Shown one piece after another: positions 8,241 through 17,439 of a DNA stretch of 64,000 bases. The stretch's first letter is position 1; every line of letters starts with the position of its first letter. A program made the position numbers and the translations under genes. This DNA comes from Pontivivens sp032464575 (lineage in GTDB: Bacteria; Pseudomonadota; Alphaproteobacteria; Rhodobacterales; Rhodobacteraceae). The DNA lies in contig JAWDKM010000003.1 of the NCBI GenBank assembly GCA_032464575.1, positions 552,408 to 616,407 on the forward strand. The letters run 5' to 3'. The notes under the pieces are model-generated. The model saw nothing but the letters and a program-made list of their open reading frames with translations. It searched no databases and had not been told where the DNA came from.

Positions 8241-9644
8241 ATGTTCAATGAAATGTATCGGGACGGCGAGATCCGGCCGGAATACCGCCTGGTCGCCGAC
8301 TGGCTGGAGGCGAACGGTCCCGATGCGCTGAATGAGAAACGGGCCGAGGCCGAGGCGCTGTTCCGCCGGGTGGGCATCACCTTCGCGGTCTATGGCGAGG
8401 GCGGCGATCCGGAGCGGCTGATCCCCTTCGACATGGTGCCGCGCGTCTTCTCCCACACCGAGTGGCAGAAGATCGAGGCGGGCTCGATCCAGCGCACCAG
8501 GGCGCTGAACGCCTTCCTGACCGATATCTACACCGAACGGGCCATCGTGAAGGAGGGGATCGTCCCCGCCGACCTGATCGACGGGAACGACGCCTACGAG
8601 CCGATCATGGAGGGGTTCACCCCGCCGGGCGGCATCTTCTCCCACATCTGCGGCGTGGATCTGGTGCGGGTGGACGAGGAGACGTCCTACGTGCTGGAAG
8701 ACAACTGCCGCACGCCGTCGGGCATCTCCTACGTGCTGGAGAACCGCGAGGTGATGGCGCGCATGTTCCCCGAACTCTTCCGCACGGGGGTCGTTCGGCC
8801 GGTGGATCACTACGGCGACATGCTGGCGGACGCCATGCGTTCGGTGGCCCCCCCCAATTGCGACGGGGACCCGACCCTGGCGATCCTGACGCCGGGCCAC
8901 TTCAACTCCGCCTATTACGAGCACAGCTTCCTCGCCGACCTGATGGGGGTCGAGCTGGTGGAGGGACCGGACCTGTTCGTGGAGAACCACAAGCTCTACA
9001 TGCGCACGACCAAGGGGCCGCAGCGGATCGACGTGCTCTACCGGCGGATCGACGACTCGTTCCTCGACCCGCACGTGTTCCGCAAGGACTCGATGCTGGG
9101 CGTGCCGGGGATCATCGACGCCTACAAGGCGGGCGGGGTGACGATCGTGAACGCGCCGGGATCGGGCGTCGCCGACGACAAGGCGATCTACATCCACGTG
9201 CCCGACATGATCCGCTTCTATCTCGGCGAGGAGCCGATCCTGCCCAACGTGCCAACCTGGCGCTGCGGCAAGCCGGACGAGTTCGCCCATGTCATGGAGA
9301 ACCTGCACGAGCTCGTGGTGAAGGAGGTCCACGGCTCCGGCGGATACGGGATGCTGATCGGGCCGAAATCGACGGAAGCCGAGATCGAGGATTACCGCAA
9401 GCGGATCGAGGCGGACCCGGCGGGCTTCATCGCGCAGCCGACGCTGGAGCTGTCGGCCGCGCCGACGCTGGGCGATGAGGGGCTGGTGCCGCGGCATGTG
9501 GACCTGCGCCCCTTCGTGATCTCGGGTCAGGAGACGAAGCTGATCCCCGGCGGGCTGACGCGCGTGGCGTTGAAGGAGGGCTCGCTGGTCGTCAACTCCT
9601 CGCAGGGCGGCGGGGTCAAGGACACCTGGGTTCTGAACCGGTAG
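8241..9644 (+). CDS. Circularly permuted ATP-grasp family protein
   Basis: 467 residues, ATG at 8241. The whole length matches the DUF404/DUF407 circularly permuted type-2 ATP-grasp family: FNEMYRDGEIRPEYRLVADW at the N-terminus, LEDNCRTPSGISYVLENREV, ILTPGHFNSAYYEHSFLADL, the KEVHGSGGYGMLIGP loop and a RHVDLRPFVISG block near the C-terminus. ATP-grasp enzymes join carboxylates to amines or thiols. It ends 10 bases before the alpha-E gene, so they form an operon, probably with Anbu. Confidence 0.93.
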   Translation: MFNEMYRDGEIRPEYRLVADWLEANGPDALNEKRAEAEALFRRVGITFAVYGEGGDPERLIPFDMVPRVFSHTEWQKIEAGSIQRTRALNAFLTDIYTERAIVKEGIVPADLIDGNDAYEPIMEGFTPPGGIFSHICGVDLVRVDEETSYVLEDNCRTPSGISYVLENREVMARMFPELFRTGVVRPVDHYGDMLADAMRSVAPPNCDGDPTLAILTPGHFNSAYYEHSFLADLMGVELVEGPDLFVENHKLYMRTTKGPQRIDVLYRRIDDSFLDPHVFRKDSMLGVPGIIDAYKAGGVTIVNAPGSGVADDKAIYIHVPDMIRFYLGEEPILPNVPTWRCGKPDEFAHVMENLHELVVKEVHGSGGYGMLIGPKSTEAEIEDYRKRIEADPAGFIAQPTLELSAAPTLGDEGLVPRHVDLRPFVISGQETKLIPGGLTRVALKEGSLVVNSSQGGGVKDTWVLNR

Positions 9645-9654
9645 GAGAGACGCG

Positions 9655-10635
9655 ATGCTGAGCCGCACGGCCAACGGCCTGTTCTGGATGTCGCGCTACG
9701 TGGAGCGCGCGGGCAACGTCGCGCGCCTGCTCGACGCGGGCCGGCGCATGGACCTGTTGCCCAACACCGAGGAGGGGCGGGCGTCCGAATGGGAATCCAT
9801 CGTGATCGCCAGCGGGTGTCAGGAGACATTCCCGGGCGACATCAAGCAGGCGACGATGGAGGAGGTGGCGCGCCACCTGATCTTCGACGAGACCAACCCC
9901 TCCTCGATCCACTGCTGCCTGCAGGCCGCGCGGGAGAATGCGCGCGCCATGCGCATCGCCGTGACGCGGGAGGTGTGGGACGTGCTCAACTCCGCCTGGG
10001 CGGACATGCGGCGCAAGAACCCCTCCGCCGTCACCGGCGGGCGGCTCGCCGAATTCCTCGACTGGGTGAAGATGCAGGGCTTCCTGTTCCACGGCGCGGG
10101 CGAGGCGTCGATGCTGCGTGACGAGGGCTGGAACTTCATCGGGCTCGGCAAGGCGGTGGAGCGGGCGGACGCCACGGCACGGCTCCTCGATGTGAAGTAC
10201 CACGTGCTGTTGCCCAGCGCGCAGGACGTGGGCGGCGGGCTCGACCACATGCAGTGGGTCCAGCTGTTGCGTGCGGCGAATTCCCTGCGCGCCTTCCGCT
10301 GGACCTACCGGGAAAGCGTGACGCCGCAGGCCGTGGTGCACTTCCTCGTGCTCAACGCCTCCAGCCCGCGTTCGCTGATCAACTGCTATGCCGAGATCGT
10401 GGCGAACCTCGCCGATATCGGCGGCGAGACCGACGCGCAGAACATGGTGCGCGCCCGTGCACAGGCGGTCCATGGCCAGCTCATGCGGTTGACGGTGGAG
10501 CAGATCATCGCCGCGGGCCTGCATGAATGGCTCACGGACATCATCGTGGAGACGAACCGGATGGCGGGGGAGCTGGCGGGGGCCTACGGCTTCAACGGAA
10601 CGGCGGGCACGCCGTCGCAGGAACAGGTGCAGTAG
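9655..10635 (+). CDS. Alpha-E domain-containing protein (DUF403)
   Basis: 326 residues, helical alpha-E family. The start MLSRTANGLFWMSRYVERAG is the family signature, followed by LIFDETNPSSI and ARENARAMR with many conserved Glu/Arg residues. Members nearly always accompany the circularly permuted ATP-grasp protein; their biochemistry is not settled. The preceding stop is 10 bases upstream, so the two are co-transcribed. Confidence 0.92.
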   Translation: MLSRTANGLFWMSRYVERAGNVARLLDAGRRMDLLPNTEEGRASEWESIVIASGCQETFPGDIKQATMEEVARHLIFDETNPSSIHCCLQAARENARAMRIAVTREVWDVLNSAWADMRRKNPSAVTGGRLAEFLDWVKMQGFLFHGAGEASMLRDEGWNFIGLGKAVERADATARLLDVKYHVLLPSAQDVGGGLDHMQWVQLLRAANSLRAFRWTYRESVTPQAVVHFLVLNASSPRSLINCYAEIVANLADIGGETDAQNMVRARAQAVHGQLMRLTVEQIIAAGLHEWLTDIIVETNRMAGELAGAYGFNGTAGTPSQEQVQ

Positions 10636-10695
10636 CGCTTGATTTGGGGACCGGGGCGCGCAACTAGTGCGTCGGTCTCATCCCCGGAGTTTTCC

Positions 10696-11427
10696 ATGAC
10701 CTATTGCGTCGCACTCAAGCTGAAGGACGGCATCATCTGCCTGTCCGACACCCGCACCAATGCGGGCGTCGACAACATCTCGAAATACAAGAAGATGTTC
10801 ACGTGGGAGCAGCCGGGCGACCGGGTGATCTGCATGATGACGGCCGGCAATCTCGCGATCACGCAGGCGGTGATCTCGCTGCTCGACGAGAACATCGAGC
10901 GGGCCGAGGACGGGATCGAGACGCTTTATACCGCGCCCACAATGTTCCGCGTGGCCGAGATCGTGGGCGACGCGATGCGCATCGTCATGGGCCGGTACGG
11001 TCCGGGCCTCACGGCGGCGGGGGAGAGCTCGGCCAGCTCTATCGTCGTGGCCGGCCAGCGGGCGGGCGGTGCCATGCGGCTCTTCCAGGTTTACTCGGCG
11101 GGCAACTTCATCGAGGCGACGGAGGACACGCCGTACTTCCAGATCGGGGAGCACAAATACGGCAAGCCCATCCTCGACAGGGTGATCACGGGGGAGTCGC
11201 CGCTCAACATGGGTGTGACGGCGGCGCTCTTGTCGATGGATTCCACGCTGCGATCGAACCTGTCGGTTGGCATGCCGCTGGACCTCGCCGTGATGCGCAG
11301 GGACGGGATCGGGTTCGAGCAGCTTCGCCGGATCGAGGAGGGGGACGAGACGTTCTCCCAACTTTCGGAGGCCTGGTCCGGGGCGCTGCGGGGCGCCTTC
11401 GATCAGATGGTCGAGATCCCGGTCTGA
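10696..11427 (+). CDS. Anbu-type proteasome-related peptidase
   Basis: 243 residues. The ATG at 10696 places a threonine at position 2 (MTYCVALKLKDGIICLSDTR), the expected N-terminal nucleophile after methionine removal. The body follows the Ntn-hydrolase fold of Anbu, the proposed ancestral beta-subunit of proteasome/HslV: TRTNAGVDNISKYKKMF, MTAGNLAITQ, GESSASSIVVAGQ, and PYFQIGEHKYGKPILDR. Known structures form open helical rings. It lies 60 bases downstream of the alpha-E gene, completing the usual Anbu set. The substrate is unknown. Confidence 0.93.
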   Translation: MTYCVALKLKDGIICLSDTRTNAGVDNISKYKKMFTWEQPGDRVICMMTAGNLAITQAVISLLDENIERAEDGIETLYTAPTMFRVAEIVGDAMRIVMGRYGPGLTAAGESSASSIVVAGQRAGGAMRLFQVYSAGNFIEATEDTPYFQIGEHKYGKPILDRVITGESPLNMGVTAALLSMDSTLRSNLSVGMPLDLAVMRRDGIGFEQLRRIEEGDETFSQLSEAWSGALRGAFDQMVEIPV

Positions 11428-11461
11428 CACCGCTTATCGCGTATTCGAGCGGGGACGAAGA

Positions 11462-12583
11462 TCAGGCGGCGCGGGCGAGCGTCGCCTCCGCCAGGTGGTG
11501 GAGATCGCCCGGGCCGACGTCGCGCGCGGTGTTGCGCAGCATCGGGGCATTGGCCCCGGCCTGCATCTCGGCGGTGAGTGCGTCGGCGGAGGCGGGGATC
11601 GGCGGCAAGGGGGCGAGGTCGAGCCCTTCCATCAGGACATCGATGCGCTCCGGCAAATCGGAGAGCGTGCAGTCGAGGGCGGCGGCCGCGGCGCGGAGCT
11701 GCGGCGTGTTCGCCTCGATCAGCCAGGGCAGGCTCGCGGCGAAGGCATGTGCGGTGGCGTGGCCGTGGTGCACGGGCGCGAAGCGGGCGAGCGCGTGGGA
11801 GAGGTTGTGCGCGACCGCCGTGCCGCAGGCGTCGATGGCGATCCCGGCATGGCACGACGCGATCAGCAGCGCGCTGCGCGCCTCGATATCCTGCGGCCGG
11901 GCGACGGCGCGGGGCAGCGCCCAGGCGATGTGGCGCAGCGCGTCGAGGGCATAGGGCGCGGCGCCGGCATGGGCATTGCGGTTGGTCGCGGCCTCGAAGG
12001 CATGGACCAGCGCGTCGAGGCCGCACCAGGCGGTCAGGTGCGGCGGCAGGCTGAGCGTGAGCGCGGGGTCGAGGATCACGAGGTCCGCACGGGTCTGCGG
12101 CCCCCAGATCCACAGCTTCTCGCCCGCTTCGGAGGAAAAGATGTTGGTCGCCGACGTCTCCGACCCCGTGCCGGCGGTGGTGGGCACCATGATCTTCGGC
12201 AGGGCGGTGGCGGGCAGCGGCGCGCGGCCGAGCGCGTAGTCGAGCGGGCCGCCCGGGGCGCCGGCGAGTGCCGCGGCGAGCTTCGCGATGTCGAGCGCCG
12301 AGCCGCCGCCGATGCCGATCACCAGGTCCGCGCCGCGGGCGGTCTCGGCTGCGGCGGCGACGTGACGGGCCTTGGGCTCGCCCGCGAAGTCGTGGAAGGG
12401 GCGGACGCGCACGGCGTCCGCCCGCAGGACCTCGATCAGCCGGGGGACGTCGGTGCCCTGCATGAGAAATGGGTCGGAAACCAGCGCGACGTCGCGCGCG
12501 CCGAAGGCCGCCACGTGCTCCGGCAGGAATGCTGCCTGGCCCGCCCCGAACTGGATGCGCGGCACCGCGCCCATATCGAACAT
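11462..12583 (-). CDS. Iron-containing alcohol dehydrogenase
   Basis: 373 residues. The N-terminal nucleotide-binding region has GIGGGSALDIAKL, then PTTAGTGSETSATNIF. The metal site is built from D and H residues in CGLDALVHAFEAATNR, AIDACGTAVAHNLSHAL and VHHGHATAHAF. It probably oxidises or reduces a small alcohol/aldehyde with NAD(P). It faces the divergent LysR gene at 12673, which is therefore a candidate regulator. The specific substrate is not evident. Confidence 0.92.
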   Translation of the reverse strand: MFDMGAVPRIQFGAGQAAFLPEHVAAFGARDVALVSDPFLMQGTDVPRLIEVLRADAVRVRPFHDFAGEPKARHVAAAAETARGADLVIGIGGGSALDIAKLAAALAGAPGGPLDYALGRAPLPATALPKIMVPTTAGTGSETSATNIFSSEAGEKLWIWGPQTRADLVILDPALTLSLPPHLTAWCGLDALVHAFEAATNRNAHAGAAPYALDALRHIAWALPRAVARPQDIEARSALLIASCHAGIAIDACGTAVAHNLSHALARFAPVHHGHATAHAFAASLPWLIEANTPQLRAAAAALDCTLSDLPERIDVLMEGLDLAPLPPIPASADALTAEMQAGANAPMLRNTARDVGPGDLHHLAEATLARAA

Positions 12584-12672
12584 GTCTCACCCCACGGTTT
12601 CGGGCGATCTTGCGTGTGGGCCGCGATCGCTTACAGTCCACAAAGTCTCGGGTGTTTTCATGAGCTGACGTC

Positions 12673-13578
12673 ATGCAGTACCGGTCCGCCCTGCCGAAAT
12701 CCCTCGATGCGCTGCGGGTGTTCGACGCGGCGGTGCGGCACCGCAGTTTCTCCCGCGCCGCGGATGAGCTGCTGGTCACCCAGGCCGCCGTGTCGCGCCG
12801 GATCCAGGCGCTGGAGGCGGATCTGGGCGAGGCGCTGTTCGCGCGGGCCGGGCGCAACATCGCGCTGACCGATGCGGGACGCCGGCTGGCGGCGAGCGTG
12901 TCGGCGGCGCTCGATTATCTGGAGGGGGACCTCGCGGCGCTGCGCGGTACTGCGCCGCCGCCGCCGGTGACGATTGCGGCGGCGACCTCCGTCTCCCACC
13001 TGTGGCTCGCGGCGCAGTTGCGCGCCCGGCCGGAGCTGGCAGTGCGCGTGCTCACGACCGACAGCCTGAGCGAGGCGGCGGCGCGCAGCCACGACCTGAC
13101 CATCCTCTACGGGCGGGGGCAGCATCCCGACTGGCTGCTCGCGCCGCTGATGGCCGAGCGCCTGCAGCCGGTGGCCGCTCCCGAGCTGCTGGCGCGGTTG
13201 GGCGCGGACGATCCGGCGGCGTTGACGCTGGCCGAGATCGCGTCACTGCCGCTGCTCGACTACGCGCGGGTGCGGCCGAACTGGGTGACGCTGGCGGCCT
13301 GGTTCGCGCGGGCGGGGCACGGTGTGCCGCTGAGGATCGGGCGCACCTTCACCTCCTACGTGCTGGGGGTGGAAGCGGCGGTGCATGGCGACGGCGTGGT
13401 GCTCGGCTCGCTGGAGCTGATCGCGGGGCACATCGCCTCGGGCGCGCTCGTCCCGCTGGGCCGCCGGGTGGAGGAGACGGGGCAGGGCTATCACCTCGGT
13501 CTGCGCCGCGACCCGCCTCCGGGACCCGAGGCGGTGCGGCTGCACGCGGAGCTGCTAGGAACCCGCGTCAATCCGTGA
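12673..13578 (+). CDS. LysR-family transcriptional regulator (GcvA-like)
   Basis: 301 residues. The N-terminal winged helix-turn-helix SLDALRVFDAAVRHRSFSRA and ELLVTQAAVSRRIQALEADL is typical of the family and most like the GcvA/AmpR subgroup, which often begins with LPxLxALRxFEA. A periplasmic-binding-like effector domain follows from about residue 92. It is divergent from the iron alcohol dehydrogenase with 89 bases between, a common arrangement for LysR regulators and their target. Confidence 0.92.
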   Translation: MQYRSALPKSLDALRVFDAAVRHRSFSRAADELLVTQAAVSRRIQALEADLGEALFARAGRNIALTDAGRRLAASVSAALDYLEGDLAALRGTAPPPPVTIAAATSVSHLWLAAQLRARPELAVRVLTTDSLSEAAARSHDLTILYGRGQHPDWLLAPLMAERLQPVAAPELLARLGADDPAALTLAEIASLPLLDYARVRPNWVTLAAWFARAGHGVPLRIGRTFTSYVLGVEAAVHGDGVVLGSLELIAGHIASGALVPLGRRVEETGQGYHLGLRRDPPPGPEAVRLHAELLGTRVNP

Positions 13579-13646
13579 CGCGGGCGGCCTCTTGTGGGCT
13601 TTCGGTGTCGGGAGTAAGTCAGCGTCAACTGGAAGGGAGAGCCCGA

Positions 13647-14780
13647 ATGGCCCAGAACCGCTCCATTTTCGAGGAGGTCGGCGAGACGCGTCGCGAGGCG
13701 CCTGCCGCCGCGCCGAAGACGCGCGATACCGGTGCGGCCCGCCGGGCGATCGCGGCTTGGCTCAAGGTGCTCTTCGCCCTCGTCGTGGTGATGATCGCGG
13801 TGGGCGGGCTGACGCGGCTCACCGATAGCGGGCTCTCGATCACCGAGTGGCGGCCCGTGACCGGCGCGCTGCCACCCCTGTCGGCGGAGGCGTGGGAGGC
13901 GGAGTTCGACAAGTACCGCGCGATCCCCGAATACCAGCTCCAGAACCGGGGCATGAGCATGGGCGAGTTCCAGGTGATCTACTGGTGGGAGTGGGGGCAT
14001 CGCCAGCTCGGCCGGGTGATCGGCCTCGTGTGGGCCGTGGGCTTCGTCTGGTTCCTCGCGCGTCGGCAGATCCCGCGGGGCTGGACGCCGCGGCTACTCG
14101 GGCTGGGGGCGCTCGGTGGCCTGCAAGGGGCGATCGGCTGGTGGATGGTGTCGAGCGGGCTGACGGGCACGATGCTCGACGTGGCAAGCTACCGGCTGGC
14201 CACGCATCTGGGCCTCGCCTTCGTCATTCTGGGGCTGATCGCGTGGTACGTGCTGCGGCTGGGTCGGGACGAGGTGGACATCCTGCAGGCCCGGCGTCAG
14301 AGGCAGGGCGGGCTGGTGACACTGACCTCGGTGATGGTGCCGCTCCTGTTCGTGCAGATCCTGCTCGGTGCGCTGGTGGCGGGGATCGATGCGGGCCGGA
14401 CCTATGTGGACTGGCCGCTGATGTCGGGCCAGTTCCTGCCGCCCGATCCGTTCTACATCGAGCCGGTCTGGAGCAATTTCTTCGAGAATGCGGGGCTGGT
14501 GCAGTTCAACCACCGGATGCTCGCATACGCGGTCTTCCTGTTCGGCCTGTTCGTGTGGTGGCGCGCGCGGGGATCGGCGCTGGGTCGCGTACGTCTGGCC
14601 TTCGGCTGGATGATGCTCGCGCTTGCGCTGCAGGTGGTGCTGGGGATCGTGACGGTGCTCTACGCCGCCCCGTGGCATCTGGCGATCGGGCACCAGTTCC
14701 TCGCGGTCCTGCTGTGGGTGGCGCTGCTCCGGGCGCGGTTCGAGGCGAGCTATCCGCAGGCACAGAGCGTGCGGGCCTGA
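13647..14780 (+). CDS. ctaA: Heme A synthase (COX15/CtaA)
   Basis: Membrane enzyme that oxidises the heme O methyl group to a formyl group for cytochrome aa3. 377 residues from ATG 13647 (GGAAGGGA upstream). Eight hydrophobic helices are visible. Typical blocks are VVMIAVGGLTRLTDSGLSIT, the heme-ligand regions WEWGHRQLGRVIGLVWA and YRLATHLGLAF, VQFNHRMLAYAVFLFG, and WHLAIGHQFLAVLLW. The length and the long first loop match the alphaproteobacterial COX15 type. Oxidase subunit I is encoded 24 kb away in this window. Confidence 0.96.
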   Translation: MAQNRSIFEEVGETRREAPAAAPKTRDTGAARRAIAAWLKVLFALVVVMIAVGGLTRLTDSGLSITEWRPVTGALPPLSAEAWEAEFDKYRAIPEYQLQNRGMSMGEFQVIYWWEWGHRQLGRVIGLVWAVGFVWFLARRQIPRGWTPRLLGLGALGGLQGAIGWWMVSSGLTGTMLDVASYRLATHLGLAFVILGLIAWYVLRLGRDEVDILQARRQRQGGLVTLTSVMVPLLFVQILLGALVAGIDAGRTYVDWPLMSGQFLPPDPFYIEPVWSNFFENAGLVQFNHRMLAYAVFLFGLFVWWRARGSALGRVRLAFGWMMLALALQVVLGIVTVLYAAPWHLAIGHQFLAVLLWVALLRARFEASYPQAQSVRA

Positions 14781-14825
14781 GGGGGCGTTCGTGGGGGGCT
14801 CCGTTGGGTTCTCAAGTTAAGGACC

Positions 14826-14907
14826 GCCCCGGCCTTGAGCCGGGGCCGCTGTGAACGGGTAACTGGATTGAGGGCGGCCCCGGATCAGGTCCGGGGCGGT
14901 ATCAAGT
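14826..14907. repeat. Two CCCCGG-type extragenic palindromes
   Basis: 14826-14848 reads as two CCCCGG/CCGGGG arms around CCTTGAG, and 14877-14907 as GCCCCGGATCAGGTCCGGGG followed by CGGTATCAAGT. The second unit, including its tail, recurs at 28117-28148. They lie between heme A synthase and the convergent enoyl-CoA hydratase gene and may act as terminators. Confidence 0.7.
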
Positions 14908-14937
14908 GGAGGCGGACTTTTGCCTTCACTACGCTTC

Positions 14938-15729
14938 TCAATTCGGGTTCTTCCACCGCGCGTCGCGCTTCTCCAGAAACGCGGCGATCCCTTCCTCGGT
15001 GTCGGCGTCGGCCATGTTCAGCGCCATGACCTCACCCGTGTAGGCGTAGGCGTCCTCCAGCCCCATCTCAATCTGATCGTAGAAGGCGCGCTTGCCGACA
15101 CGGACGGCGGAGGCGAGCTTGTCCGCCACCGTCTTCGCGAGTTCTTGGGCCTTATCCGAAAGCTTGGCCTCAGGCACCACGCGGTTCACGAGGCCCAGTT
15201 CGGCGGCGCGCGTCGCGTCGATGAATGTCCCGGTGGTCAGCATCTCGAAGGCCTGCTTGCGCGGCACGTTGCGGCTGAGCGCCACCATGGGCGTCGAGCA
15301 GAAGAGCCCGATGTTGACCCCGTTGACGCCGAAGCGTGCCGTCTCGGCCGCCACGGCCATGTCGCAGGAGGCGACGAGCTGGCAGCCCGCCGCCGTCGCG
15401 ATGCCGTGGACCTCGGCGATCACCGGCTGCGGCAGCTTCGGGATCGTCGTCATCATCGTCGCGCACTGGCCGAAGAGCTCCCGGAAATAGGCAGCACCGC
15501 CATCCTCCGCCTGCCGCCCGGCCGTCATCTCCCGCAGGTCGTGGCCGGCGCAGAACGCCTTGCCCGCCCCGCGGATCACCACGGCGCGCGTCCCGCGATC
15601 CTCCATCAGCGCGTCGAACTGACCTTGCAGCGCCGCCAGCATCGCCTCCGACAACGGGTTGAGCTTCTCGGGCTGGTTGAGGGTCAGCGTCGCGATGCCG
15701 TCGGCATCCTCGCGCAGCAGGATCGACAT
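14938..15729 (-). CDS. Enoyl-CoA hydratase/isomerase family protein
   Basis: 263 residues from ATG 15729. Crotonase fold: GAGKAFCAGHDLREM (oxyanion-hole and CoA site), HGIATAAGCQLVASCDMAVA, GVNIGLFCSTPMVALSRNV and GLVNRVVPEAKL. The usual second catalytic glutamate of hydratases is replaced here around CSTPMV, as in ECHDC3-like members, so the reaction may not be a standard beta-oxidation hydration. It is divergent from a PaaI-type thioesterase with 49 bases between them. Confidence 0.9.
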   Translation of the reverse strand: MSILLREDADGIATLTLNQPEKLNPLSEAMLAALQGQFDALMEDRGTRAVVIRGAGKAFCAGHDLREMTAGRQAEDGGAAYFRELFGQCATMMTTIPKLPQPVIAEVHGIATAAGCQLVASCDMAVAAETARFGVNGVNIGLFCSTPMVALSRNVPRKQAFEMLTTGTFIDATRAAELGLVNRVVPEAKLSDKAQELAKTVADKLASAVRVGKRAFYDQIEMGLEDAYAYTGEVMALNMADADTEEGIAAFLEKRDARWKNPN

Positions 15730-15778
15730 GGGGGCGCTCCTTTGCCAGTGTCGCCCGGAGCTTAGCACGGAGAGCGCG

Positions 15779-16201
15779 ATGGACCTCAAGATGAACGCGG
15801 GCGAGGTGCAGGACTTCCTCGCCGAGGTCTTTCCGCAGGTGCAGGGCGAATTCGAGGTGGAGCATCTGGCCCCGCTGGAAGCGCGGGTGCGGCTGCTGGT
15901 CGGCGAGCACCATCTGCGGCCGGGCGGCACGATCTCGGGCCCCGCGATGTTCAGCCTCGCCGATTGCGGGTTCTACGTCGCGGTGCTCGGCATGATCGGG
16001 CGGCAGGCGCTGACGGTGACGACGAACTGCGCGATCGATTTCATGCGGAAGCCCGCGGCCGGGCGGGACCTGATCGCCGATGTGCGCATTCTGAAGCTCG
16101 GCCGGGTGCTGGCGGTGGGCGACGCCCTTCTGCGCTCGGACGGCGAGGAGGCGGTGGTCGCGCGGGCCTCGCTCACCTACTCGATCCCGCCCGCGCGCTG
16201 A
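15779..16201 (+). CDS. PaaI-family hotdog thioesterase
   Basis: 140 residues starting at ATG 15779 (an internal ATG at 15791 is also possible). Single hotdog domain: the region LRPGGTISGPAMFSLADCGF contains the active-site loop and acidic residue on the central helix, followed by LTVTTNCAIDFMRKPAAGRD. Such proteins hydrolyse acyl-CoA thioesters. It is next to a crotonase gene, which suggests acyl-CoA turnover, but no pathway is visible. Confidence 0.88.
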   Translation: MDLKMNAGEVQDFLAEVFPQVQGEFEVEHLAPLEARVRLLVGEHHLRPGGTISGPAMFSLADCGFYVAVLGMIGRQALTVTTNCAIDFMRKPAAGRDLIADVRILKLGRVLAVGDALLRSDGEEAVVARASLTYSIPPAR

Positions 16202-16590
16202 GGCCCGCCCCTCACTCTCGTCCAATACGCCCGCCGGAGGCGTCCCTGATCGATGTCGGCTGCCTCCGGCGGGGATACTTGGACAAGGAGGAAGAAGCGG
16301 GGCGCCCTCGCTGCGGATGCCGTGCAGGCGGCAGATCGGGCAGGATCCCCTTGCCGCCACCGGAAGGAGAGCCGTCCCGGGGCGCGCTCGGTCGAGCGTT
16401 CCAACAGTCTGGAAAGCCGTCCGCACCATGATGCATCCTGCTCTGCTTCGGAGGACATCGAGCCTCGACCGATCCTGCCGGGGCGCGTTGCGGCAGCGGG
16501 ATTGTCCGGGCCCCCGCGCACGCGCCGAAGGCGCGCCACGCCCAACGGGAAGGAGCCGTCAGGCGACCGACGGGCGGGAGCGTTCGGGGC
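16202..16590. other. 389-base gap without a recognisable gene
   Basis: Apart from the long hairpin at 16220-16284, I see no gene here. Open frames exist on both strands but have arginine- and alanine-biased composition typical of unselected GC-rich DNA, and no start with a ribosome-binding site. Confidence 0.6.
16220..16284. terminator. Long hairpin after the thioesterase gene
   Basis: Arms 16220-16241 and 16262-16284 pair over about 20 bases (GTCCAATACGCCCGCCGGAG against its near complement) with a 20-base loop. It starts 18 bases after the thioesterase stop. The right arm GCCTCCGGCGGGGATACTTG is the same motif as at 4.73 kb, followed by an A/G-rich tail (AAGGAGGAAGAAG). Confidence 0.7.
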
Positions 16591-17439
16591 TCAGTCCGGC
16601 ATCAATGCGAGGACGTAGCCGGGCAGGGCGAAGGCCGCCTTGTGGACTTCCGGCGTGTAGTAGCGCGGTTCCAGCCCCGCCTCGGCGAAGCGGGCGGAGA
16701 GATCGGCAAGGCTCACGTCGCGGCCCGGCCCGTCGGTGCCCCAGCCCATCGCCATCGGCCCGCCCGCATAGGTGGGGATCGTCGCGAGATAGCAGCCCCA
16801 GTCCGCGAAAAGGGCGCGGAAGGCGCGCATTGTGTTGGTCAGCTCCTCGCCCTGCAGGAAGGGGACGCCGTTCTGGGTGACGAGGATGCCGCCCTCGGTC
16901 AGGCAGCGTTTCGCCTTGCCGTAGAAGGTCTCGGTGAACAGCACCTCGCCCGGCCCGATCGGGTCGGTGGAATCGATGATGATGACGTCGAAGCGGCGGT
17001 CGGTGGTGTCCACGAACTCCGCCCCGTCGGCGATGACGAGGTCGAGGCGCGGGTCGTCGAAGGCCCCGCCCGAGAGGCTCGGCAGGTGCTCCTTGCAGAA
17101 CTCGACCACGCCCGCGTCGATCTCGACCATGGTGACGTGCCCGACCGCGGCGTGGCGCAGCACCTCGCGGGCGATGCCGCCGTCGCCGCCGCCGATGATG
17201 AGGACGTTGCGCGCCATGCCGTGGGCGAGGATCGGCACGTGGGTCATCATCTCGTGATAGATGAACTCGTCGCCCTCGGTGGTCTGCACCACGCCGTCGA
17301 GCGTCATGAAGCGGCCGAAGGTCGGGTTCTCGAGCACCCGGATCCGCTGCAGCTCGGTGGCGCTGTCATAGAGGGTGCGCGTCACCTTCAGGGACTGGGC
17401 GTAGTCGTCGTGCAGGGTCTCGGTGGCCCACTCTGTCAT
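16591..17439 (-). CDS. speE: Spermidine synthase (polyamine aminopropyltransferase)
   Basis: Transfers an aminopropyl group from decarboxylated S-adenosylmethionine to putrescine. 282 residues from ATG 17439. Conserved blocks: LDGVVQTTEGDEFIYHEMMT, VLIIGGGDGGIAREVLRH (SAM-type site), VEIDAGVVEFCKEHLP, the catalytic DSTDPIGPGEVLFTE, and VTQNGVPF. Its start overlaps the stop of the upstream 2'-5' RNA ligase-like gene by four bases (ATGA). The decarboxylase that supplies its substrate, speD, lies just upstream. Confidence 0.96.
   Translation of the reverse strand: MTEWATETLHDDYAQSLKVTRTLYDSATELQRIRVLENPTFGRFMTLDGVVQTTEGDEFIYHEMMTHVPILAHGMARNVLIIGGGDGGIAREVLRHAAVGHVTMVEIDAGVVEFCKEHLPSLSGGAFDDPRLDLVIADGAEFVDTTDRRFDVIIIDSTDPIGPGEVLFTETFYGKAKRCLTEGGILVTQNGVPFLQGEELTNTMRAFRALFADWGCYLATIPTYAGGPMAMGWGTDGPGRDVSLADLSARFAEAGLEPRYYTPEVHKAAFALPGYVLALMPD

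Noticed and set aside
16177..16545. A 122-codon minus-strand open frame in the gap before speE
   Set aside because: It crosses the long hairpin, has no ribosome-binding site and no family resemblance.
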